Source: CG2-30-58-95 sp964618215 (GTDB lineage Bacteria; Chloroflexota; Anaerolineae; Anaerolineales; Villigracilaceae). Taken from it: DNA of 64,000 nucleotides. The DNA lies in NCBI GenBank assembly GCA_964618215.1, contig CAZTZE010000005.1, positions 55,594 to 119,593 of the forward strand, given 5' to 3'. Under the pieces are notes generated by a model that worked only from the letters and a program-made list of their open reading frames with translations, made no database searches and was not told the origin of the DNA. The position numbers and the translations under genes are program-made. Positions 57,846-64,000 of this stretch are shown here, piece by piece (within the stretch, counting starts at the first letter, position 1; each line of letters starts with the position of its first letter).

Positions 57846-59351
57846 TTATCGCCCTCGGGGTTTTCTTCGCCAACGCTCGCGGCCAGAGCCGTCCTGGCTT
57901 TGGGGCGCCGAAGGCCTACCGAGTAGGCGCTGCCCTGAGCCTGTCGAAGGGTGCTGCGCATCGGCAGAGTCTGGCGACTCAGATGGCTGCGGCAAGGGCG
58001 CGTGCAGCATCTGCTGGTAGTAATCGTCCAGCAGCATGGTAAGGATGGGCAATTCGTCTTCGTTCTCGATCAGGCTGCGGGCGAGGGGTGCAAAGCGCTG
58101 GCTGCGTTCGGTTTGCAGCTTGTCACGTCCGCGCAGGCGGGCTTCGAGCAGGGCCGTCACACGTTCCGCAACCACCGCCTCCACGTCAGCGTCGGATGGC
58201 AGGCGCCGCTCTTGAAGGTCCATGGCGTAGTGTCTGGCGATGCGCTGGAGGGCAAATTTTTCAGCATTGTTGGTCAGTGAAATTGCAACTCCGCTGGCCC
58301 CGGCGCGCCCCGTGCGCCCGGCGCGGTGGATGTAGCCCTCGGTATCTTCGGGCGTCTCGTATTGGAACACGTGGGAGAGTTCGGGGATGTCGAGGCCGCG
58401 CGCGGCGACGTCGGTCGCCACCAGAAAGCGCAGCGTCCCGCGGCGAACACGCTCCAGCACCCGTTCGCGCTCCGCTTGCGAAAGGTCGGCGCTCAACTCG
58501 TCGGCGTCATATCCGTATCGCTGCAACACCACCGTGACGTAATGTACCCTGCTTTTTGTGTTGCAAAAGATGATCGCCGCGGCCGGGTTCTCGATCTCGA
58601 TCAGGCGGACGAGCGTGCGGTCTTTGTCCATACCGGGAATAGTGTAATAGACATGCTCGGTGTCGGTGACGTGGACGTGATCGCGGCTGAGGCTGATGAA
58701 TTCCGGTGCGCGCATGAACTCACGCGCCGTGCGCATGACAGAGGCCGGGAAGGTGGCTGAAAACATGCTCGTGTTGATCGGGCGCTCAGGCAGATGGCTT
58801 TGGATCTGTTTCATATCCGGGTAGAAACCCATTGACAACATGCGGTCGGCTTCGTCGAAGACCAGCATCCTGAGATGTTTGAGCGAAAGCGTGCGTTTGA
58901 GCAGGTGGTCGAGCACACGCCCCGGCGTACCGACGACGATGTGTGCGCCTCCTTTGAGCGCCTCGATTTGCGCGCCATACGCGACGCCGCCATAGATTGC
59001 AACCGAACGCAGTCCCGCATCGCCGCAGAGCGTCTCGGCTTCTCGACCTACCTGCCGGGCAAGCTCGCGGGTTGGGACGAGAATGAGCGCCTGGCAGTGA
59101 GGCCGTGCCGGGTCGAGCCGCTCCAGCATGGGCAGGATGAACGCGCCGGTCTTACCGCTGCCGGTGCGCGCCTGGACCATCATCTCCCGCCCGGCGAGCA
59201 GGTACGGGATCGTGCGCGCCTGGACGGGCATGAGCTGCGTCCAGGCAACGCGAGCGGCAGCAGTTCGCAAGCGCTCGGGCAATTGTTCGAAGGTTATATC
59301 GGGTAATGGATTGTTGGGTTCGGTGTTGGAGGGGGTAAATGATGTCTTCAA
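57846..59351 (-). CDS. DEAD-box ATP-dependent RNA helicase
   Basis: 501 residues. Motifs in order: Q motif FEQLPERLRTAAARVAWTQL, MPVQ; I ARTGSGKTGAF; Ia PTRELARQV; Ib VGTPGRVLDHLL; II VFDEADRM; III SATFPAS; IV IIFCNTKSRV; V VATDVAARGLDIPE; VI HRAGRTGRAG. It unwinds RNA in ribosome assembly or mRNA decay. The C-terminal tail is low complexity and basic. Odd: AQHPSTGSGQRLLGR in that tail is encoded by the 43-bp long form of the dispersed repeat. Confidence 0.96.
   Translation of the reverse strand: MKTSFTPSNTEPNNPLPDITFEQLPERLRTAAARVAWTQLMPVQARTIPYLLAGREMMVQARTGSGKTGAFILPMLERLDPARPHCQALILVPTRELARQVGREAETLCGDAGLRSVAIYGGVAYGAQIEALKGGAHIVVGTPGRVLDHLLKRTLSLKHLRMLVFDEADRMLSMGFYPDMKQIQSHLPERPINTSMFSATFPASVMRTAREFMRAPEFISLSRDHVHVTDTEHVYYTIPGMDKDRTLVRLIEIENPAAAIIFCNTKSRVHYVTVVLQRYGYDADELSADLSQAERERVLERVRRGTLRFLVATDVAARGLDIPELSHVFQYETPEDTEGYIHRAGRTGRAGASGVAISLTNNAEKFALQRIARHYAMDLQERRLPSDADVEAVVAERVTALLEARLRGRDKLQTERSQRFAPLARSLIENEDELPILTMLLDDYYQQMLHAPLPQPSESPDSADAQHPSTGSGQRLLGRPSAPQSQDGSGRERWRRKPRGR
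57918..57960 (+). repeat. Long form (43 bp) of the dispersed repeat, in the helicase tail
   Basis: ACCGAGTAGGCGCTGCCCTG followed by AGCCTGTCGAAGGGTGCTGC and GCA. Removing 24 internal bases (8 codons) gives exactly the 19-bp form ACCGAGTAGGTGCTGCGCA. The 24-base part includes a CCCT/AGGG hairpin also seen at 51577-51596. Confidence 0.8.
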
Positions 59352-59408
59352 AGGGGTCTCGATTCTGTAAAGTCTGCCCCACCGACCATAATTGGTATTT
59401 CTGCTCGG

Positions 59409-59735
59409 TCAGGCATGTACCGCTGGCTGATGAAGTATCTTTACTTCACGGTTAATTCGGTCGCTCAACTCATTCTCTGCAACTTCAAGGTCATAGCGAA
59501 CTTGCAACCGAAGCCAGACAGCCGCACTTGTTCCAAAATAACGAGCAAGGCGCATGGCAGTATCAACCGTAATCGCACGCTGACCATTAACAATTTGGCT
59601 AATCCTAATAGGAGCAACGCCAATATCATGCGCCAGGCGATACTGACTTAAGCCAAGCGGTTTCATGAAATCCTCGAGTAGGACTTCACCTGGGTGAATG
59701 GGGGATAAAGTTTCGTCCATTTTATTTACTCTCAT
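59409..59735 (-). CDS. higA: HigA-type Xre-family antitoxin
   Basis: 108 residues. HigA layout: PIHPGEVLLEDFMKPLGLSQ, YRLAHDIGVAPIRISQIVNG, QRAITVDTAMRLARYFGTSA, AVWLRLQVRYDLEVAENELS. It binds HigB and represses the operon. The ATG overlaps the original higB stop (ATGA). With the toxin interrupted, it is an orphan antitoxin unless driven by a promoter in the IS66 element. Confidence 0.95.
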   Translation of the reverse strand: MRVNKMDETLSPIHPGEVLLEDFMKPLGLSQYRLAHDIGVAPIRISQIVNGQRAITVDTAMRLARYFGTSAAVWLRLQVRYDLEVAENELSDRINREVKILHQPAVHA

Positions 59736-59757
59736 CCGTGATAATCCACAATTTCAA
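59732..59757 (-). pseudogene. higB: Last nine codons of higB, cut off by IS66
   Basis: VEIVDYHG and a stop. Joined to 61548-61290 it restores a normal HigB end (KAKNVEIVDYHG). The stop overlaps the higA start. Confidence 0.85.
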
Positions 59758-59765
59758 CATTTTTG

Positions 59766-61289
59766 GTAACTGCTCAGGCATCGCGCTTGTAGCATTGTCA
59801 AAAACATAAAAAGCGTGCACAATATGGGTATGGAAAGGTTGCGCCTGCCAACGGACGAGGAAATTGGGGAAGCATACGATCAGGGAAAAGAAGCCGTGAT
59901 CGCGTTATTTCATGTGTTTGTGGAGCGCATCCAGGCATTGGAAGACCGTGTGTCAAAGAACAGCCGCAATAGTGGCAAGCCGCCGTCGAGCGATGGGCTG
60001 AATAAACCTGCACCCAAGAGCAGGCGGAAGCAGCATGGCAGGAAAAGCGGCGGGCAAATAGGGCATGAAGGGCATACCCTCAAAGCTGTGTCGAAGCCCG
60101 ACCATGTGAAAGTACATAGAGTTGGTGAATGTCAGCATTGCCATACTTCATTGCGTAAGGTGAAGGCACAGCGGCATGAAAAGCGTCAGATCTTCGATTT
60201 GCCGCCCGTGCGAGTGGAAGTGACGGAGTATTGCGCAGAAGTGAAGTGCTGCCCGCATTGTGGGAAAGAGAGCAAAGGTGTCTTCCCGCAGGATGTCACC
60301 CAACCGGTGCAATATGGGGCGGAGATCAAAGCGCAAGCGGTGTACTTGAACCAATATCAGATGATTCCTTTGGAGCGAGTGAGCGAGACCTTCGAAGAGT
60401 TCTACGAGCATCGCTTGTCGGAAGGAACGATTGTGGAGGCCTGTCAGGATGCCGCCGAACGGGTTGCACCTGTGAGCCAGGCCATCAAGAAGCACCTTAC
60501 CGAGCAAGAAAAGGTGGTGAATTTCGACGAGACCGGTGCGCGCATTGATGGAAAACTGCACTGGCTGCATGTGGCCTGCACTCCACTCCTGACCTATTAC
60601 GAAGTTCAAGCCAAGCGAGGGCAGGTAGCCATCGAAGCGATTGGGATTTTGCCTGAATTTCGCGGCACCGCCGTGCACGACGGCTTGAAATCCTATCTCA
60701 CCTATGATAAAGCGCGGCATGGGTTGTGCAATCAACATCACCTGCGCGAATTGGAGTTCATCGGTGAGCGTTACCCACAGGAATGGGTGTCAGAATTCGG
60801 TGATTTGCTGATGGAAATCAAAGAAGCCGTTGACCTGGCGAGAAGTACACAGCCATGTTTGAGTGAAGCGCAGTTATCCGACTTCAATCAGCGTTATGAC
60901 GAACTGGTAGAGGTAGGATTGTTGGCAAACCCACCACCAGAACAACCGGAAACGCAAGAAAAGAAGCGCGGACGCAAGAAACAAAGTCCGCCAAAAAACC
61001 TGCTGGATAGACTCCGTAACCACAAGGAAGCAGTGCTGGCCTTCATGTTTGATTTTAATGTGCCGTTTGACAATAACCAAGCCGAGCGAGACATTCGCAT
61101 GATGAAGGTAAAGCAGAAGGTTTCCGGCTGTTTCCGTTCTGAGCGCGGCGCAAAAGCTTTTTGCCACATTCGTGGCTACATCTCAACCGCCCGCAAGAAT
61201 GGACAGAAGGCTCTTTCCGCTTTGCGCCAAGCCTTCGCCGGCCCCCCTTTCTCGCCCGCTTTCGTATCTATCCCTGCCTGAGCAGTTAC
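59766..61289 (+). mobile_element. IS66-family insertion sequence (1524 bp) with 8-bp target duplication
   Basis: Left end GTAACTGCTCAGGCA (59766-59780) and right end TGCCTGAGCAGTTAC (61275-61289) are perfect 15-bp inverted repeats beginning with GTAA, as in IS66. Direct repeats CATTTTTG lie at 59758-59765 and 61290-61297. It has a single transposase gene (ISBst12-like organisation, without tnpA/tnpB accessory genes). Insertion is in higB. Confidence 0.95.
59824..61281 (+). CDS. IS66-family transposase
   Basis: 485 residues. N-terminal coiled coil and leader LEDRVSKNSRNSGKPPSSDG; zinc finger CQHCHTSLRKVKAQRH and CCPHCGKESKGVFP; DDE core with VVNFDETGARIDGKLHW, FRGTAVHDGLKSYLTYDKAR and NNQAERDIRMMKVKQKVSGC. 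CFRSERGAKAFCHIRGYIST ends the domain. The reading frame is intact, and the perfect target duplication indicates a recent insertion. The start could also be GTG 59815 or ATG 59830. Confidence 0.95.
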   Translation: MGMERLRLPTDEEIGEAYDQGKEAVIALFHVFVERIQALEDRVSKNSRNSGKPPSSDGLNKPAPKSRRKQHGRKSGGQIGHEGHTLKAVSKPDHVKVHRVGECQHCHTSLRKVKAQRHEKRQIFDLPPVRVEVTEYCAEVKCCPHCGKESKGVFPQDVTQPVQYGAEIKAQAVYLNQYQMIPLERVSETFEEFYEHRLSEGTIVEACQDAAERVAPVSQAIKKHLTEQEKVVNFDETGARIDGKLHWLHVACTPLLTYYEVQAKRGQVAIEAIGILPEFRGTAVHDGLKSYLTYDKARHGLCNQHHLRELEFIGERYPQEWVSEFGDLLMEIKEAVDLARSTQPCLSEAQLSDFNQRYDELVEVGLLANPPPEQPETQEKKRGRKKQSPPKNLLDRLRNHKEAVLAFMFDFNVPFDNNQAERDIRMMKVKQKVSGCFRSERGAKAFCHIRGYISTARKNGQKALSALRQAFAGPPFSPAFVSIPA

Positions 61290-61548
61290 CATTTTTGGCT
61301 TTATTGCCAGCCCAATCGAAACAAATTCGCCACTGGTCATTAATTCGGATACTGTATTGACCTGCTCTGTCGCCTTTAAGTTTTTCAAGTCTGTTACCTG
61401 GCGGAGCAAGTAAATCTTGCAAGTCGGCTGCATCATCCAGATAAAGCAATTTGCGGCGAGCAGTGCGCTGAATATCTTTCGGCAACATTGTAGAAGTTTT
61501 GCCCAGAAAGATTTTCTTCGTTTCGTCGGATGCGAAGGATTCAATCAC
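61290..61548 (-). pseudogene. higB: HigB toxin interrupted by IS66
   Basis: GTG start at 61548. Sequence: IESFASDETKKIFLGKTSTM, LPKDIQRTARRKLLYLDDAA, DLQDLLAPPGNRLEKLKGDR, AGQYSIRINDQWRICFDWAG. This is a RelE/HigB RNase. It runs to KAKN and is then cut; the last nine codons lie across the IS at 59732-59757. Read-through adds about 35 residues of IS sequence. The missing tail includes the final strand, so activity is doubtful. Confidence 0.9.
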
Positions 61549-61596
61549 GCGGCGATAATATCACAAAGCGATAATATTTTCAAGAACTCAATTTAC

Positions 61597-61741
61597 TGGA
61601 AGGGGCGGTCAGGGCATAGGACATGCTGGCGATGTCCACGCCCAGCCCGCGCGCGAAGACCGCCAGGAAAGGGTAAACCATCCGGTGCATGGTATTGAGG
61701 ATGATGCGGATGGCGGTGAAGGCGGGGAGGGTGCGATACAT
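61597..61741 (-). pseudogene. MFS transporter N-terminal remnant
   Basis: From ATG 61741: MYRTLPAFTAIRIILNTMHR, MVYPFLAVFARGLGVDIASM, SYALTA, then non-MFS sequence and a stop. It matches the first TM helix and loop of an MFS transporter. The tail remnants 57.0-57.8 kb away on the same strand may be the other end of the same gene, with two TA modules, IS66 and the helicase in between. Confidence 0.62.
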
Positions 61742-61756
61742 CGATTCAGCGATTCG

Positions 61757-62353
61757 CTACCTCCTCAACCACCACCTCGTTAATTGCCAGGCGGCCAGGA
61801 GAGTGAGCAGGATCAAGACAATGAAGAAAATCTCGATCTTCATATTCCCCGAACTGAAGATTGGCGAGGGCGGGGGGTGCAAAACGTTGCCGGCCCCATT
61901 CAGGACGAAGTTCAATGAAATGGCGTAAGCCAGATTGGCCAGCGAAGTCCAGGGGAGTTTGTCAATCAGCGCCAATCCGATTTGGAGCAAGACGCCGGCG
62001 ATGGCAAAGATGAGGGCGACGCGGAAACGCGGCTCGGAGAGGAACAGCCCGTTCCAGTTGGCTTGCATCGCCCACAATGAGAGGGGCAGATAAGTCACCC
62101 AAAAGATGATCCCCGTCCGACCGAGCGCCTGCGACCAATGATGGGCGGCCTCGCGCCGCGTCAACAGGCCGATCAGTCCCATCACCGCCGCTGCCAGGAT
62201 GTTAATTTGCGCGCTCAACACCCAGGCGCCGTGCAGGTAAACGATGCGCACATTATCGCCCAGGGATTTCTCCTCTGGGCCGAAATAGGTGAAGACGGCA
62301 ATGAATAGAACGATCAGGATGAACCAGACAAAAGGGGAGCCAGGTTTGGGCAT
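61757..62353 (-). CDS. Six-TM integral membrane protein, possibly CcmC/CcsA-related
   Basis: 198 residues with six TM helices at about residues 8-26, 43-63, 78-95, 107-125, 135-152 and 172-192. VRIVYLHGAWVLSAQINILA resembles the loop before the second helix of CcmC-type heme-handling proteins (IVYxHVPxAW). However, the tryptophan-rich WWD box is not clear (SLWAMQANWNGLFLSEPRF). Located in the inner membrane. It begins 18 bases after ettA in the same direction. The family assignment is a suggestion. Confidence 0.5.
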   Translation of the reverse strand: MPKPGSPFVWFILIVLFIAVFTYFGPEEKSLGDNVRIVYLHGAWVLSAQINILAAAVMGLIGLLTRREAAHHWSQALGRTGIIFWVTYLPLSLWAMQANWNGLFLSEPRFRVALIFAIAGVLLQIGLALIDKLPWTSLANLAYAISLNFVLNGAGNVLHPPPSPIFSSGNMKIEIFFIVLILLTLLAAWQLTRWWLRR

Positions 62354-62371
62354 GGGCTGAATTTTACCTTT

Positions 62372-64000
62372 TTACTGTCTCTTCAAAGTGCGATATTTGA
62401 TGCGGCGTGGACGGTCGGCTTCGATGCCGAGTTCCTGGCGACGGTGGGCTTCGTAATCCGTCCAGTTGCCGAGGAACAGCCGCGCCTGTGAATCACCTTC
62501 GAAGGCCAGAATGTGCGTGGCGATGCGGTCAAGGAACCAGCGGTCGTGGCTGACCAGGATGGCGCAGCCGGCGAAGTTCTCCAGCGCTTCTTCGAGGGCG
62601 CGCAGCGTGTTGACGTCGAGGTCGTTGGTCGGCTCGTCGAGCAGCAGCACGTTTGCGCCCTGGGTAAGCGTTTTCGCCAAATGGACGCGGTTACGCTCGC
62701 CGCCTGAAAGCGTGGCGACCTTTTTCTGCTGGTCGCTGCCGAGAAAGTTGAAGGAGGCCACGTAGGCGCGGGCGTTCATCTTGCGGCTGCCCAGCGTGAG
62801 CAATTCCTCGCCGCCCGAAATCTCCTCGTAGACGGTCTTCTCCCCATCCAGCGAACGGGACTGGTCTGCATAAGCCAGTTTGACCGTCTCGCCAATGCGG
62901 ATGCTGCCGCTGTCCGGCTTTTCCTGCCCGGTGACCATTCTCAACAAGGTGGTCTTGCCCGCCCCATTCGGCCCGATCACTCCGAGGATGGAACCGGGCG
63001 GGATTTTGGCGGTCAAGTCCTCCAGCAGCAGGCGCTCGTCCCCTCTTCCGTCGGGGCTGGCGTAGCCCTTTCTGACGCCCTCGAATTCGATGACGATGTC
63101 ACCCAGGCGCGGGCCAGGCGGGAGGTAGATTTCCAGTTCTTCGCGGCGCCGCTCTGCTTCCTGGCTCAACAGCCGCTCGTAGGCGGTGAGGCGCGCCTGA
63201 CCTTTGGCCTGGCGCGCCTTGGGCGACATGCGGATCCACTCCAGCTCGCGCTCGAGGGTTTTCTGGCGCTTCGATTCGGACTTCTCTTCGACTCGCAGGC
63301 GCTCCTGTTTTTGTTCGAGCCACGAGGAGTAGTTGCCCTTCCACGGGATGCCGTAACCGCGATCCAGTTCGAGGATCCAGCCGGCGACGTTGTCGAGGAA
63401 GTAGCGGTCGTGGGTGACGGCGATGACCGTCCCCTTGTAATCGCGTAAGTGATGCTCCAGCCAGGCCACGGATTCGGCGTCGAGGTGGTTGGTCGGCTCA
63501 TCGAGGAGCAAAATGTCGGGTTCGGTCAGCAGGAGGCGGGTCAGCGCGACGCGGCGGCGCTCACCGCCGGAGAGCACCTTGACGGGCGTATCCGCCGGGG
63601 GACAGCGCAGCGCGTCCATGGCGACTTCCAAATGGCTGTCGAGATTCCAGGCGTCGTGCTTGTCGAGTTGCTCCTGCAACTTCGCCTGCTCGGCGACAAG
63701 CGCATCAAAATCCGCATCCGGCTCGGCGAACCTGGCGTTGACTTCGTCGTAGCGGGCGAGCATCTCCACGATGGGTTGCACTGCTTCGCGCACCACTTCG
63801 ATGACGGTCTTGGAGTCGTCGAGTTGCGGCTCCTGCTCGAGCATGCCGACGCTGTAGCCCTTGCTCATGGCGATCTCGCCGACGTAATCCTGATCCACGC
63901 CGGCGATGATGCGCAGCAGGGTGGACTTGCCCGCGCCGTTCAGACCGAGCACGCCGATCTTGGCGCCGTAGTAGAAGCCGAGCGAGATGTCGCGCAGGAC
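62372..64000 (-). CDS. ettA: Energy-dependent translational throttle protein EttA (ABC-F), 5' end beyond the window
   Basis: 542 residues visible; about 20-25 N-terminal residues lie past base 64000. ABC1: Walker A GLNGAGKSTLLRIIAG, signature LSGGERRRVALTRLLL, Walker B ILLLDEPTNHLD. Linker with the PtIM and arm: WKGNYSSWLEQKQERLRVEE, SPKARQAKGQARL. ABC2: GPNGAGKTTLLRMVTG, LSGGERNRVHLAKTLT, LLLDEPTNDLDVNTLRALEE. GxxWTDYEAHRRQ at the end is typical of EttA. It binds the ribosomal E site and gates the first peptide bond by ATP level. Confidence 0.95.
   Translation of the reverse strand, partial: VLRDISLGFYYGAKIGVLGLNGAGKSTLLRIIAGVDQDYVGEIAMSKGYSVGMLEQEPQLDDSKTVIEVVREAVQPIVEMLARYDEVNARFAEPDADFDALVAEQAKLQEQLDKHDAWNLDSHLEVAMDALRCPPADTPVKVLSGGERRRVALTRLLLTEPDILLLDEPTNHLDAESVAWLEHHLRDYKGTVIAVTHDRYFLDNVAGWILELDRGYGIPWKGNYSSWLEQKQERLRVEEKSESKRQKTLERELEWIRMSPKARQAKGQARLTAYERLLSQEAERRREELEIYLPPGPRLGDIVIEFEGVRKGYASPDGRGDERLLLEDLTAKIPPGSILGVIGPNGAGKTTLLRMVTGQEKPDSGSIRIGETVKLAYADQSRSLDGEKTVYEEISGGEELLTLGSRKMNARAYVASFNFLGSDQQKKVATLSGGERNRVHLAKTLTQGANVLLLDEPTNDLDVNTLRALEEALENFAGCAILVSHDRWFLDRIATHILAFEGDSQARLFLGNWTDYEAHRRQELGIEADRPRRIKYRTLKRQ

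Noticed and set aside
61183..61548. 121-codon frame read as an intact HigB
   Set aside because: The last 35 or so residues are IS66 sequence. The true gene is cut by the IS and continues at 59757.
1..64000. tRNA, rRNA, tmRNA or CRISPR array
   Set aside because: No cloverleaf with GTTCRA loop, rRNA-like block or regularly spaced repeat was noticed on reading; tRNAscan or a CRISPR finder would be needed for certainty.

Overview
The window looks like a chromosomal segment of a Chloroflexota bacterium, most likely class Anaerolineae. The evidence is indirect: moderately high GC, a Gram-positive-type LexA box (GAACN4GTTC), a kinase fused to a PQQ/WD40-like propeller, SHOCT-like/DUF2089/DUF4097 clusters, bPH2-domain proteins and many dispersed palindromes. 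No rRNA, tRNA or CRISPR array was seen.

Layout. 1-1.67 kb: end of a small-cassette array (a TIR-like gene fragment, hicAB, mazEF) separated by attC-like sites. 1.68-4.1 kb: minus-strand operon (metallophosphoesterase, ParB/Srx-like protein, DapA-family lyase). 4.2-10.8 kb: signalling cluster with Ser/Thr kinase-propeller, PP2C phosphatase, DnaJ-VWA fusion, zinc-ribbon FHA protein, small protein, OmpR-type and NarL-type regulators. 10.9-16.7 kb: ferredoxin-NADP reductase-like flavoprotein, a catalytic/non-catalytic M16 peptidase pair, acpS, and a LexA-box-controlled P-loop ATPase. 16.8-21.1 kb: FmdB zinc ribbon, arsR-arsM, tetR-SDR, mazEF. 21.2-26.9 kb: two MFS exporters embedded in a DUF2089/DUF4097/SHOCT-like cluster. 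27.1-40.7 kb: corA, lexA, vapBC, flavin oxidoreductase plus flippase-like protein, a cNMP/bPH2 membrane protein, def, recF, cupin, rsmG, DUF4349 lipoprotein, NUDIX, phosphoesterase, coaBC. 40.8-48.1 kb: two paralogous sensor kinases with one intact NarL regulator and one split, dead regulator copy. 48.1-51.6 kb: TPR protein and hutI.

The right third (51.6-61.8 kb) is accessory. Reading on the minus strand there is a second cassette array: a nonsense-mutated DinB-like cassette, an attC site invaded by two identical head-to-tail IS110-family copies, and a 104-aa cassette protein with its own attC-like site. Next come fragments of a broken MFS gene, a CopG/PIN toxin-antitoxin remnant, a DEAD-box helicase, and a higBA module whose toxin is cut nine codons from its end by an IS66-family element with a perfect 8-bp target duplication. 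The window closes with a six-TM membrane protein and ettA (cut by the edge).

The most unusual signals are non-coding. (1) A 19-bp repeat (long form 43 bp) sits in frame inside at least four unrelated protein genes and adds short peptides (YRVGAAH or CAAPTR). (2) There are two different MITE-like families, one with 13-bp perfect terminal repeats and a 9-bp target duplication, one with ~24-bp terminal repeats and 8-bp duplications. (3) attC-like cassette arrays are present without an integrase in the window, one of them hit by IS110. All calls come from reading the sequence and recalled family knowledge; no database search was run.
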